Positions 36,636 through 49,259 of a DNA stretch of 64,000 bases are shown here, one piece after another; the first letter of the stretch is position 1, and the number at the start of each line of letters is the position of its first letter. The position numbers and the translations under genes were made by a program. The notes beneath the pieces were generated by a model that saw nothing but the letters and a program-made list of their open reading frames with translations, was not told the DNA's origin and did no database searches. The DNA is taken from contig JANTQA010000015.1 in the NCBI GenBank assembly GCA_027625915.1, positions 4,431,001 through 4,495,000 on the forward strand, in the 5' to 3' direction. Source of the stretch: Anaeramoeba flamelloides (taxonomy: Eukaryota > Metamonada > Anaeramoebidae).

Positions 36636-37430
36636 TTAAAATCTAGCTTCTTCTGGAACGGTATAAAGCACCTTAAGAACTTTTTGGCCCAATTCTTGAT
36701 ATTTGTTTTTTGTCAGCCACATTTCATCAAATTTTTCTTGGACAGAAAGTATACATCCACCAATTAATGATGAATTGTGTCTTCCAGTCTTCACATGAAC
36801 TCCCGATATTTTGATTGTTTTGTTTGTGTATATTTCTGTTAATTTCTTTTCTAGTTCGCCTTCAAATTCTTCAGTAGCATTAAACCCAGCAACAACAATG
36901 TTTTGTAATAAAATAGCGTGGGAAGATTCTTTGATTGAGTTGATTGATTCTTGAATTAAATTGGTGATTGTTTCAATTTCAAAATTTTCGCTGATTTTGG
37001 CAACTTTAATAGAACCACTAACGGCCCATCCTTTTCTTGCAGGCACGACTTGAACATATTTTTGACCAAGTTCAACAACTAGCCCATCCAGTTTACCAAC
37101 ACTGTACATCGACAAAACAGGTTGAATAGCAATATAAAATCCTTTAACATTTAATTCATTGAAAAAGTAATTCGCCAAGACTTCGTCTAATTCGTATGGC
37201 TCATGAACGTGGACACTAACAATAACTTGGCATGTGTTTGGTTTAACCTCCAGTGTTTCAAAGACCTTGTTGATCATCTTTTTGAAAGCATCAAGATCCG
37301 TGATTTCTTTTCCATTGTATGGATCACCATATTCTGAGCATTTGATTTCATGAAAATCAAAAGAATATGTTTTGGTACCAAAGGCAAATTTAAAAGAATA
37401 GGTTCCTAAATCGATAACAACTTTTGACAT
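36636..37430 (-). CDS. Short actin-like protein (264 aa)
   Basis: Intronless. Actin-fold landmarks in order: the N-terminal strand with phosphate-1 position (VVIDLGTYSFKFAFG, 4-18); a segment like the FETF..YVAIQAVLSLYASG helix of actin (NELNVKGFYIAIQPVLSMYS, 91-110); a phosphate-2 position (VVELGQKYVQVVP, 118-130); an adenosine-loop position (NIVVAGFNA, 177-185); and the C-terminal SLIGGCILSVQEKFDEMW (221-238) followed by a YQELG equivalent of actin YDESG. Length is 264 against about 375, because the DNase-loop region of subdomain 2 and nearly all of subdomain 4 are missing. The phosphate-2 Asp-Ser-Gly-Asp-Gly is not conserved, so ATP hydrolysis and classical polymerisation are doubtful. The ATG at 37430 begins the family N-terminus; an in-frame ATG at 37529 would add 33 unrelated residues. 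Confidence 0.75.
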   Translation of the reverse strand: MSKVVIDLGTYSFKFAFGTKTYSFDFHEIKCSEYGDPYNGKEITDLDAFKKMINKVFETLEVKPNTCQVIVSVHVHEPYELDEVLANYFFNELNVKGFYIAIQPVLSMYSVGKLDGLVVELGQKYVQVVPARKGWAVSGSIKVAKISENFEIETITNLIQESINSIKESSHAILLQNIVVAGFNATEEFEGELEKKLTEIYTNKTIKISGVHVKTGRHNSSLIGGCILSVQEKFDEMWLTKNKYQELGQKVLKVLYTVPEEARF

Positions 37431-38025
37431 TTTTGGAGTGGTTAATTGTTTTGTTTGTTTAAAAAAAAGAAAAAGTTTGAAATAATGAATGTGATAGAAG
37501 AACTTTTGATCTTTTAAATTAAATTTCATCCTCGTTTATGTGATTCTTTTATTCTTAAAATTGCTCTGTTTTCTTTCAGCATATTGGTTTAAAAGATCAA
37601 GAGTTTGAGTATTGTTTGTTGTCACGGATTTAGTCCATCTCTTAAATTGAATTTTTTTAGAGTAATTTCTCATATTTTGAGTAATTTATTAAAAAAATGA
37701 GTAACTTCTCGAGTAATTTTGAAAAATTGAGTTTGTCGACATTTAAAACAACAGGCTTCTCAAATTGTTCTGAACAACATTTAGTTAATTGTTCTTTGAT
37801 TATTGTCTACTTTGAAACATAACAAATGATCAAAAAGAGGTGTTTAATTATTATAATCTCTTTTGATAAAGACGTTCTTCCTTTGAAGGTGTTGGCATGT
37901 TTTTGAAAGGTTTAGAATTTGTAGGTAGGGTTGGAAATTTTCCAAAGCTTTGAAAAGACTTTACAACTTTCCAGAAGATTGACCTTCTATGAGCACGAAT
38001 TGAAAAAAATCACTGAGACTAAAAT
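37431..38025. other. Upstream region of the actin-like gene
   Basis: Less AT-biased than average. It contains four GAGTAA(T/C)TT(C/T) units at about 37660-37725. Probably promoter/leader for the minus-strand gene. Confidence 0.3.
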
Positions 38026-38029
38026 AAAT

Positions 38030-38340
38030 CCTTTACAAGATTTTTGATTGTGAATATTAGGAAAATTTTTTTGTAATTTCATTTATTTACAATCCAATTT
38101 CTTTTTTCATAAAAATTTTTTTTGTTATAACTTGGCCACTCTGAGAATGAATACAAATGTAACTTTACTTGTACAAAACACTCTTCAGTCAATCCAAAAA
38201 AATGAGAGTAAAAAATTCTCATTTTCCAAACTCTAGAAAACCTCATCTAACTCTATTGTCTTCAAAAATCGGTAGTTTTACTTTGAGTTCTCGAATAATT
38301 ATTTGAGTATTCTATACACCCCCCGCTTTAATGAACTTTA
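38030..38340. repeat. Family I repeat, partial copy
   Basis: Starts with ACAAGATTTTTGATTGTGAA, then TATTAGGAAAATTTTTTTGTAA, as in the element at 43632-44058. It ends near the CTTTAATGAACTTTAG block that occurs inverted inside that element. Confidence 0.45.
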
Positions 38341-38444
38341 GCTTGGGATATTACATGGTTTATAAAAAAATTCTTTAGTTACAAAAAGCAAACGAATTTA
38401 ATTTTTTCCTGATATTTTTTTTATTTTGAAGGGAGGAAATTACT

Positions 38445-38765
38445 TTTAATTGTAATAATAAAAAGCTCAATTTTTTCATTCAGCTTTCTATAAAATCACA
38501 TTTCAAGAATTATAATAAATCATCAAAAGTCCCAATTCTCCAAAGATAAATTACAGTTAATTGCAAAATAAAAAGATCAAAATTTTCTCCAGCTTTTCCA
38601 AAATAATCACATTTCAAGAAATAAAACAAATCACCAAAGTTCCTAATTCTAAAAAGGCAAATTAGTAATTTAATCTGGTTTTAAGAATTAAAAAAATTGA
38701 AATGGTTACATGATTTAAAAATCTCTTTTTGGAAAGCTGAATGAAAATTTTGTTCCATTTTTTTT
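38445..38765. repeat. Dispersed repeat family F, copy 2 (internally duplicated)
   Basis: The left half (AAAAAGCTCAATTTTTTCAT..CACATTTCAAGAA..AAATCATCAAAAGTCC) is followed about 110 bp later by a second version of itself, then by the inverted right end TTTGGAAAGCTGAATGAAAA. Confidence 0.5.
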
Positions 38766-39389
38766 TCAACAAATAGTAATATTTTATGCTTGTTTTCAGA
38801 ATTAATGAATTTGAAATGGTACTATGATTGATAAATTATATAGTGATCAAAATAATGTTTTCCCAAAGACTATAATTCCTGTTTCAAAATATTATCCGTG
38901 CTTTTTTTTCTTCTTATACCAAGACAACATCCAATCTACTACCAAATAGTATACCTAAGTTCAAATCAATTTTGAAGGTAAAGGTCTGTTTATTTTCCGT
39001 AAAATTTAAATTTGGAATGCAATTTGTTGAAAATTTTCCAAATTATTCTCAGATTTTTTTGAAATTTTTGGTTTTTTTCTGAAAAATATAACTTTTCTTA
39101 AGAATTAACTCAATTTTTTGAGATAAATTTTTCCAATTAAGATCCTTCATTTTTAGAATTTCTTTTTAAATAATAGATCTTTTTGAAACCAATACCATAT
39201 TTTTTTAGGGTTTATTATCAGATTCTTTGATTGGTTAATGTATAGGTCTTCTAGAACAAAAAAACACGATTTTTATTTTGAAACATGTATTAAATTTTTT
39301 TGCACTCTTTATTTTGACTACAGTAATTTTGGAAATCTGAATAAATTTCTTTTTCCATTTATTTTACAACAAATAGTAATTTCCTATTG

Positions 39390-39660
39390 ATGCTCCTAGC
39401 TTTTCTAGAATTTGAACGTAAAGAATATTTTTTTTGATTTGACTCAATCCCTTTGAATTCTGGAAAAGTGCCAATAGGTTTTTTTGAGTTTTCTATTTGT
39501 TTGTGAAGTGTTCTAGGTTTTTTTTACTTTTTAAAATAAACAGAAAATTTTAACAAATTTTTGGTTTATTTTGAAAAGTAAAAAAAACCAAACTAAAACC
39601 AATAGATTGTACAAATAAATAGAAAACTCAAAAAAATCTAGAAAACTTCACAGATAAAAC
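39390..39660. repeat. Family C element, copy 2
   Basis: Nested inverted repeats. An outer stem is formed by TTTTTTGAGTTTTCTATTTG and its complement. An inner stem (GTTTTTTTTACTTTTTAAAA with AAATAAACAGAAAATTT) corresponds to the perfect hairpin at 21298-21371. Confidence 0.5.
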
Positions 39661-40069
39661 AGAAAGCCTCAAGAAAACTACCATTTGTATTTTTTTTATT
39701 TTTTTTTTGTTTAGAAATTTCAATAGATTTTGGAAATAAAAACCAGAATTAAAAAAAAACGATCTTTCGCCTATTCCAAAAGCAAAAGCATACAAAAGAA
39801 ATTTTTAGTAGTATTTTTTTTAAATTAAGACACTAAAAAAAATCTAGGCATATGATAACAAGAATTTTTAATGATAATGTTTTTATCTCTAATAATTTTC
39901 AAATATTCTTGATCTATCCACATCGAATTATTATAAATTAAGGGTTCACCAAATTTGATTCAGATACACCTTTTATAATTTAAATTTTCTATTTCCCAAA
40001 ATATATTTTCAACTATTTTACCTTGGAAATTATTAAAATATCTGAATTATCTTCAAACCCCAAAAAGTT

Positions 40070-40095
40070 ATATATATATATATATATATATATAT
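40070..40095. repeat. (TA)n microsatellite
   Basis: Pure TA alternation of about 25 bp. Confidence 0.85.
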
Positions 40096-40099
40096 GATT

Positions 40100-41577
40100 T
40101 TATATTCTTTTAAAAATCGAGAATACCACTTGACCAAAAAATATACTAATATTTACATTTATAGAATGATTCCAGTATTTATTTTCACAATTGATATTTT
40201 TCCAATACAATAGTTTTTTTATAAAATATCTCTAAAATCATAAATTAATTAAAACCTTTGCACTTCCTGAATATCCCATTTGAGCTTTTCGAAAAAAAAG
40301 CTATTTTGTAAAAAAAAAAATATTAAATAGAATTTAATTGTAAAATGGACTTAATGTTTATCATTTTCAAATATTTTTTCAATTATTTTCTTTCTTAAAT
40401 AAAGAACCCAAGTCCAAAAAATAGATATATCATAAAATAAAAGTTCAAAATTCAAAAAATCAATGAAAAAAATATTTAAACAACTTCAATTTTCATTATT
40501 CTAAAATTGGATTATAAACCATGTGTAAAATTTACCCTTTTTTGATCCTTTATTGTGGTTATTATTTCAATTCACAGAAAATATAATGTAAGAGCCCAAA
40601 AATTGATTTTAAATAATCTGGTTAATTTTTTTTTTCAGGTATCTTTTTTAAATGGTAAAAAATATTAAGAAGAATATTTGAAAATGTTATATCCTTTATA
40701 CGGAGTTACTATTCAAAAATTTGACTAAAATGTAATTTTTTGATTTATATTTGAAAATTATGTATTCTTCAAGGAGTTGAAAATATGTGTATTTTCTATA
40801 AACTTACCAAAATTATTATTAATAGTCTAGAATTAATATTGTGGTTATTAATAAATTTATTGCCAAAAAGTCGCGTTAAAAAAGATTTCAACTCTATTTC
40901 ACAAATTCACACTCATCTGAAATAATAAATTAAAAAATAAAAAAAAATATATTATTGGATATTCATCAACATCTGATGATTAAATTTTATTAACCAAAAC
41001 TCTTTTAAATCATTCTAAAAATATAAAAACCTAATATATTAAAAATTAAAACAAAATAAAAACCAAAAACTAAAAAAAAAGTGAGCCTAGATTTTTAAAA
41101 ACGATTATTATTGATTTTTTATCACTGAAAAAACTGTAAAAAACCAACAATAAGATTTTTTAATAGAAATTATCTGATTTTTTTAAAAATATTAGATATC
41201 CCCAATTTTTTTTTAATGATTATTGGCATTTTCGAGGATCTTTTTTTTTCACATGTTCTTTTGCAAAAAAAAAAAGAAAAATGAAGGTATTATTAAAAAA
41301 AAAATAAAGAAAAAAACGATAATAATATTGTTTCGTCAATGGAAAATTAATCAAGTAATCCAAAAATTATTAATCTTATCAAAAAAATATATAAAGAATC
41401 ATGGTACAAATGCATCCACATAATATACTTGAAATTAATCAAAAAAAAAAAAGCCTGATGAAAAAAGCTTCTTAAAGTCTATAAAATGAATATGATTTGA
41501 AATAACAAAAATCTTATTGATTAATAGTTTGGACCTATCAAGATAAATTCAATTGAAAAAAGCCGAATTATTTCAAA

Positions 41578-41622
<45 letters not shown>

Positions 41623-42415
41623 AATCTCAAAGAATTTTAAATTAATAATTTTTCCAATTGAAAAAATTCAAAGCATATTTAAATAATTTTAATAACAGAC
41701 TATTAAAAGGATTTCAAAAAAATGATAATTTAAAATATTTTTTTTGATAGATTGAATTGATTTTATTTCAAGAGAAGCCAACTTCCTTAACTTCCTAAAT
41801 GAAAAATAAATAAAAGTGTATTTTTGAACTTTTTGGACAATAAAATAGATCATCAAATTTTCATTTGTTTAAAAAGCAAAATTTTCCAGTTTTTAACCAA
41901 TTGAAATAATAACTGAGTTTTTGCACTAAATAACTTTTAAACTAAAGATTTAATTTTAAATAATTTTATAAAAAATTAATTACTTTGTAAAATTTGCCAA
42001 AAAAGAAAAAAGCCAGGATAAAAGAAATATTTTTTTTACTCCAATAATTAATTGTTAATATTTCATTTTAAATTATGTAATTTTTATTATAAACACTTCC
42101 TTCTTGTGTGAAAAAATCTATTCACATTTTTTTTTTTTGGAAAAGTATACAATTAACAAATGATAAGGAAAGTTTGAAATTTTTTGAATATCAAATATTT
42201 AGTTTTTCAATTCCTACTTTGATCAATATTTTTTTAAAGTTACAAGCATAATTATTAAATAAATTTCTTCATAAATTAAGGGGAAAAAATATTAATAATT
42301 TTTAAATTTAAAAAAAAAATAATAAAATCAAAAATTTGAAAAAAAAATAAAAAAAAAAGAAAATATTTGATATAATAAATTTAAAAAGACATAAAGAATA
42401 TATACATCGATTTAA
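40100..42415. other. AT-rich intergenic DNA
   Basis: Includes an (AT)n tract at about 41581-41620. The 66-codon frame at 41223-41423 is Lys/Ile low complexity and not credible. Otherwise nothing recognised. Confidence 0.35.
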
Positions 42416-42419
42416 ATTA

Positions 42420-45400
42420 TTAACAACATCCAGAATTAGATTCTTTATTTGGATTTGCATTAATAACATTTAATTTTGGTATTTCATCATCATTGTTTTT
42501 TTCCGTTTCGTTTTCATTTTCATTTAAAATGGATTTATTTTTTTCACTTTCTTGTTTTTTAAATGATTTTTCAAACATTTCTTTTTCTTCTTCGGTTTCT
42601 TCTTCGATCAATTGCGCGACAATTTTTGTAATTAGCTTTTCAAACATTTTTTGTATATTATGGCCACTTTTTGCAGAAACTTCAATATATTCTGATTTAT
42701 GTTCTTCAGCTAATTTAGCCCCTTCCTCTATTTTGACTTTTCTTGATTGGCATAGATCATATTTGTTTCCCGTTAATACAATATTTGTATGATCACAATT
42801 TTCCTCTATTTCTTCAAACCACGACGGCAGGCTATCAAAAGAATTTTTATTAACAACATCATAAATTAAAATTACGCCATGTGATCTTCTATAATAATTA
42901 CGAACAATCCCTCTGAATATTTCCTTTAAAAAGAAATTATATTATTGTTTGGTAATTAAATGAAAAATATTAAGACTATCGACAAGTAAAGAATTTAGGT
43001 GGAAGTATTTCCAATAAAGTTGGGATTTTTTTTTTACATATCATATAATATCCGCTTTTTTGTATGTGGTATTTGTTAATTGAAAATACCAAATTAAGTT
43101 TAATATTAATACCAATTGAATCAATGACATAAGTATTTATTTCAAAATAGTCCAATTAAATATTTCCACAAAATGAAAAAAAAAAAACACTTTTTTTGGT
43201 GAAAACAATGTACGTCCAATTTCAATAAAAAACTGGAAATATGGAAAGGGTATAAATGATTTTTTAAACAACAAAATGTAGTTATGTGTTTTTCATTCTA
43301 TTGGAAAATTTGTCCAGATTAAACCTCTTCGGAGAATAATTGTATAAAATCAAAAAGAAAACAATAAACAACCAATTTTCACCTTAAAAAAATATCATAT
43401 AAAATCGAGATCAGAAACTTTCATATCTTTTGCTAAATTAATGCTATGTAGTCAATAAATGGAATTAACACTAAGAATAGATAAATGATGAATAACAATT
43501 TTGAATATTTGAACAGTGTGTATTGGAATTAAGTTTAAATAAAGATATTGTAATATAAATTTGCCACACTTTTTTGGAATTAGATTACATTTATAGTAGG
43601 GGGAAAAATACCTGATATGAAAATAATCTAGGAAAAGATTTTTAATTGTGAGTATTAGGAAAATTGTTATGTAATTTCTTTTATTTTCAATCAAATCCTT
43701 TTTATAAATAACCAATTTTTTTATGAGCCTAGTAATAAACCCACCTAAAGTTCATTAAAGTAGGGTGTCTCTAGATTACTCAAGTAATGGCTTGATAGCA
43801 TAAGTAGATCAACTTTTTTTTGAAAAACAATCAGGTTTTATAGAGCTTTACTAGAGTTAGGAAAATGATAATTTTTTATTCTTGTTTTTTGATTGATTGA
43901 ATAGTGTTACGAACAAGTGTAATTTCATTAATAATTATTCTAATAAGTGAGTGAGTTATAATTTCAAAAGTTTGATACTTAAATAAAAGGATTTTATTTT
44001 AAATATTAGAAATTACACCACAATTTTACTAATATTCGCAATTAAAAATCTTGTAAGGGATTTTTTTCATTTCTGGTATTTTTTTCACTACTTTACTAAA
44101 AAAAATTCAAAGTAGAAACTGTTGGATAATTTTTTTCATTTTCATTTCGTTAATATAGCAAGTTCCATTTTTAAAGCACAAACTGCAACGAAATTTAAGG
44201 CACAAAAAAAATCTCAAATTAAAGCACAAAATTCAAATTCTAGTAAAATAAATTGTAAAAAAAAAAATTCCAAATTTTGTGCCTTAATTTGAGATTTTTT
44301 TGTGCCTTAAATTTCGTTGAAAGTTTGATCCTTAAAAGTGGAACTGACTGTAATGGTTAAATCTTTTTGTTAATATCAACCCTAAGAAGTTTTTATTAAG
44401 CGAGATTATACTGGTTGAACTTTGAGATTAAATTAAATCTTTTTTAAAATTGAAAAATAAAAGTATTTTTTTAATTAGCAGTAATACAAAGTGTTGATTT
44501 TTTCAAATATCGACTTCGGCTCACTTTTTTTCTTACATCTTAATACAGCTATTTGAAAAAAGTGAGGAATAAAGTTTTAAAAATTGATCCTCAAACCACT
44601 TAAAACATATGAATCAAACAGTTTGAGTAACACTTTATCAAACTTTTAGAACTAACTTTTTTAAAACAACTGTATAAATTTCATGTTTTTCCAACTGGTA
44701 TTTAATCTCTTTTTCAGTCCCAAGGGGTCAAGTTTTTTTGAAGAAATTGAACATATTCTATAAGTTTAATTCATTTCTCTTCTCAAAAAAAAATTTTCGA
44801 TTTTTAAATCTGATCATTTTTTCTCATTTAGTAAAATTTTTTTTTTTTGCCTTTTTTTTTTTCTTCTTTTATTTCTTTTTTTACTTCTTCTTCTTCTTTT
44901 CTATTCTATTTTATTATTTTTGGAAAAATTTAATTTGAAAAATAAAATGTTTGAAACTCCAAATTAGAATACATAAAAGTGAGGATTTGTATTTTCGTTT
45001 AAAATGAATACATTTACAATTAAAAAAACTTATTGTCAACAATTTTAATTTCCCAAAGAAATTGAGAAATTTTGAATCAGATCTCCCAATGAAAGAGGCT
45101 CAAAAAATTTTTTTAATTTTCTTTTTTTTTTTTGTAGAAATTTATGTTTTGTTTGGGAATTTCTATTATGAATCGCAACTCTAATTTCAAGTTTATTATT
45201 TCTCTTATTTCTAAACAATGGTAGTTTGTTTGATTCTTAAAAATAAAGTGAATTTTTCATTTTTGGTTGCATCCCATTGTGTGGAATGGAGTTAATATTT
45301 TAAAGAGAAAAAAAATTATACACACTATCTTTTGAATTCAGACATTTGTTTTAATTATCAAAAAAAGTAATAAATTGAGTTGTTTTACGGTTATTTGAAA

Positions 45401-47951
45401 TTCAAATGGGATAAAATTTTAGCTGGATATCCTTTTTCAATCATCAAGATTTTTTTATTGAGGAATCTTAGTCAATCCAAAATAACCCAGCATACATAAA
45501 AAAAAAAAAGAACCAAACAAATAAATAGGAACACAAATTAAGTATATATTTATTGGAAAACTCCGTTTGATAATGAAAAAAAAAAGAAAAGGAAAACGAA
45601 TCGAAAGTTGTTTCCTGTTTATTATTCAAATATAAGTATTATACTTGAAAAATCCTTTTAGAATATTAAAAATTGATTCATTAGTTTGATTTAAGGGACT
45701 AGTAAAATAAAAAAAATCTTCTCGTAAATCCAATAGCAAATTCAAAAAAAAAATTACCAGCAGCTTGAAATTTAAAAATGAAGTAAAAATCTGATTACTA
45801 CAAAACCAAACTTAATTTTAATGCTATTATCAGAAATGAATTATTGTTTTTAAAAAGTTTGATCCATTTTTCTCATTTTTTGAAAAGTTCAAAATTCAAT
45901 TTATTTCTAAATTATTCAAAAAAAAAATATTTTCTTTGAGGAAGAAAGAAATCTTATTATCTATAAAGGAAGTGTACTAAAATAAATTTTAAAAATAAAA
46001 CCACCAAGTTCAATAATAACCCAGTTTAAAAAATCCCCTTAATTCCAAAAAAATTACAATAATTATTTTAAACTTGAAAAAAATATAATTTTTTGATTCA
46101 AAGAACAGTTCAAATCAATTTTTTCTTTTTATTGAAAAAAAAAAAAACAAGAAAAAAAACAAAACAATAAAATTAAAAATTCTCCCAAAAAACTTTTTTA
46201 AAACTTGGAAAATTCAACTTATAATCTAAAAGAAATACTTTTTAAATTGATTATTTAGAATCAATAATTAATAACCCAATCTTATTTTTTTCAGTGAGTT
46301 ATTAACAACCCAAAGATTAAATGTTATCAATAGAATTTATAATTATTTCTCATTTTTTAAAAGATTTTCAAACAAATAAAACGAATTGAAATTAATAATT
46401 CGAAAAAAAAAAAAAAACAATAGATATTATCAAATAACTGATTTTAATATTAACAGTTCATTGTTTAGAAAATTAATATTGAAAAGGGGACATTTTATAA
46501 TCTTTTAAATTTCAAGAAATTTAATTAAATATTTATGAATAAAATAAATGATCAATTTTTTTAGATCTTCAAGGATTCAATATTTGATTTATTTTTATTG
46601 TATTTTTAAAATAAGGTTAAAATATCAATGTTATTTGTCCATACATACCCTCAAAATTTAGTAAAAGTGATATTTCTTCAAAATAAAAATTATTGGTAAA
46701 TTTTTTCTTTTTCTAATTTGATCTAAAAAATACAACAAAAAAATTTATCAGATCTTTTTACTGAAATTTCATAGGAAAAAGAGAATTATTTTAAAAATAA
46801 TAACTCATCTCTCTAAAGTTGATAAATGAAGTTACATATTGTTTTTAATTGTATCCTTGTGTCAATAATTACCCTATTACATTTGAGAAAAAAAATAAAA
46901 AAGAGTTATTAGTCCCTTTAATTGGTAACCCAAATTACAAAAAGCTAAAATATTGATAAAAGAAAATTTAATCACTAATTAAATTCTAAGACCAATATTA
47001 TTTTGAAAGCTGGAGTGAAAATAATTCAGAAAGAATTCCAATAATTGTTAAATAAAGCTGAATTAATGAGGAACTTTCCAATGAAAAAAAAAAGTTTCTA
47101 AGAGTTCAATTCTATTGTCTATTTTCAAAAATATTTTATTGTTGACTTTGCCAAACTTTTAAAAAAAAGTAAAAAGCTTGGCAAAAGAGTCTATCTGAAA
47201 AAATGGATAAGAGTGTCTTTAAATTTCATTTCGTATTATGAAGGATTGAGAAAAAAGTCATGGCTAAATAAGATTTTAAAGGAAAATTAAAAGAAAGAAC
47301 TAAACCAAGATTTCCATTGATGTGTTTTTTCAAGAAAAGAAAAAAGAAAAAAGAAAAAAAATTCAATTATTACCTGCCCTGCTGTATCCCAAACTTGAAC
47401 TCTAACCTTTCTATTGAGAATATTTAAAACTTGGAATTTAAAATCAACGCTTTAGGATAGAATGAAACAAAAGAAAATTGGAAAGTCGGTGTAATTAATT
47501 GCCTTACAGTTATTTTGTTTGTGGAATTGGAACAAAAAAAGTAAAAACAAAAAAAAAAAATAAGAACAAGGCAAAAAGCTATTAAGAAAATCTTACGCAA
47601 TTGTTGAAGGAACAGTCAAAAGGAATTTGTTTTCCTGAGAAAAATTGGATTTACCAAATAAATGTACAAAAGTGAGATAAGAGAAAAATATAGAATGGGT
47701 TTAATTGCAGATGAGAAAAAAGAAAGAAAAAAAAATTTGTGAAAGGATTACAATATATTTTAAGATAATTGAAGTCTTTCCAACACCTATTTTCGTGAGT
47801 AAAAAGAAGAGTTTTGATTCGAAAAAAAAGGATCAATAAGAACATTTGATTATTTGTTTTTTTGTTTCTTCTTGTTTTAAAAAAAAGACAAACCAGTATC
47901 TCCTAAGACTATTAATTTGACCAAATGGTGATACTCTTGATTTGTTGACAT
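42420..47951 (-). CDS. Rab-type small GTPase (five exons, one giant intron)
   Basis: Minus-strand exons 47894-47951, 47752-47786, 47597-47634, 47374-47449 and 42420-42923. All junctions are GT-AG with matching phases, giving 236 residues. Motifs: P-loop GDTGVGKTS (17-25), switch I PSTIAVDF (40-47), WDTAGQE (64-70), GNKYDL (121-126), SAK (152-154) and a C-terminal GCC for geranylgeranylation. This is a membrane-traffic GTPase of the Rab family. The subfamily is unclear: switch I has Ala where most Rabs have Gly (TIGVDF), and the tail (about 170-236) is long and Glu/Lys/Asn-rich. Three introns are 100-150 bp; the one after DTAGQ is 4,450 bp. All nucleotide-binding residues are present, so it should be an active GTPase. 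Confidence 0.88.
43001..43445. repeat. Dispersed repeat family A, copy in Rab intron
   Basis: GGAAGTATTTCCAATAAAGT opens the copy. A minus-oriented core (ACTTTTTTTGGTGAAAACAA, then TGTACGTCCAATTTCAAT) matches 61470 and 62145 in complement, and CGAGATCAGAAACTTTCAT matches the CTGATC block of other copies. Confidence 0.5.
43632..44058. mobile_element. MITE-like element, family I
   Basis: Imperfect terminal inverted repeats of about 48 bp: AAAGATTTTTAATTGTGAGT at the left and the complement of ATTCGCAATTAAAAATCTTG at the right, each continuing to GTAATTTC. About 430 bp, no coding content. A partial copy is at 38030-38340. Confidence 0.55.
44158..44353. repeat. Palindromic MITE-like repeat, family B, copy 3 (best preserved)
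   Basis: A nearly complete 195-bp hairpin. The left arm has ACGAAATTTAAGGCACAAAA then AATCTCAAATTAAAGCACAA, and the right arm carries the complement (TTGTGCCTTAATTTGAGATT, then TTTTTGTGCCTTAAATTTCG) closing with AAAAGTGGAACTGACTG. It lies in the Rab giant intron. Confidence 0.65.
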
Positions 47952-49255
47952 TATGAGATTATTATGATTGATTGAGAAAAAATGATTTTGATTTTTTGTT
48001 TCAATTTCTTTATTGGAGTTTTTAGATTAATTTTTTAACTAACAAAACAATCAAAAGTGAACTTGAGAAATTTTAAAGATTTTTTTTCAATCAAAGTATC
48101 AACAAAAAAATCATTTAATAATTTTCTCGTCTAACTAAATCTATGAAAAAAGTTTTTATTGTTTCGAAAATAGAATGTTTTTTTTGAAAACATTTAAAAG
48201 AGTATATTCTCAATTTTAGTTTGTTCACAGCAAAAGGATTAGAAATTGTAATTGTATTTAGGAGGATGTTTTTTATATTCAAATCAAAATTCATAAATAA
48301 ACTATATTTCAAAATTATGGCCGATTAAAAATCAAAATTTTGAAAATAAATATTTATATAAATTGAAGTTATCCATTATAATAAATATATTAATATTTTA
48401 ATATTCAGTTCTATATACTAGAAATATTTGTTTTTCATCTAAAAATAATTTAAAAAAAAGTAAAAAAAAAAGTCCAAAAAAAAATTTGGCCATTTATTAG
48501 GAAATTTAGTTTGCAAATTAATTTACTAATACTCAAATCATCTTGATTTTCGATTTTAAATTTTCCAAAATTTATTCTAAATTTGTAAATTATTGTTTAT
48601 TGACATCACTCACTTTTTTTTATTAAAATAATTGTGATAATTATTTTTTTTTGACAAAATAACAGAAAAAATTAAAATTAATGTAGTCAAAAATTCCTCA
48701 TCAATTGAAATATTCTTTCTTTGACTTTCTTTTTTTTTTTCAATTAAATTTACTTTCTTCAAAAGATGTATTGATGTTACAATATCTCAATTTGAATAAA
48801 AAGTAACCAGATAATATCTGGGGGGATTATCAAACTGTTTGTATTTCCCATAATCTTCTGTTATTATTTAATGATTCAAATTATGTCAATAAAATCTTGT
48901 TTATTAATATTCTAAAACAAGATCATAAAAAAATTTTTTCAAAAAAAAATTAAATATTTGTTAAATTTTCACTTTTCGATAGCATCACTTATAATAAACA
49001 CTAAGAGTTAATAAAAGATCTTGGATCAAAAATTATTTTTCAAGATATTTAACAATTTAAGTTGGACAATTCATTTTTCCAGTAAGATTTATTTCAAATT
49101 TAATAGTAAAAAATTTGAATATTTTTATTTTCACACCTAAGAGTTTATAATCATCTATTTTAAAAGTATTTTAAATTTAATAAATATCTTTCAAATAAGG
49201 ATAACCAATTATTTTGACGATTGTGTTATTATTTATTAATATAAATTGAAAAAAA
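47952..49255. other. Intergenic DNA upstream of the Rab gene
   Basis: AT-rich. The 65-codon minus frame at 48115-48312 is not supported. It presumably includes the Rab promoter. Confidence 0.3.
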
Positions 49256-49259
49256 TAAT

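Larger units (their letters stand above)
42924..47373 (-). other. 4.45-kb intron of the Rab gene
   Basis: Donor GTAATA after the CAG codon of DTAGQ (47374), acceptor TTTAAAG before GAA at 42923, phase 0. It contains family A, I and B repeats. No other gene on either strand is supported inside; the 66-codon frame at 44738-44938 is Phe-rich poly-T sequence. Confidence 0.75.
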
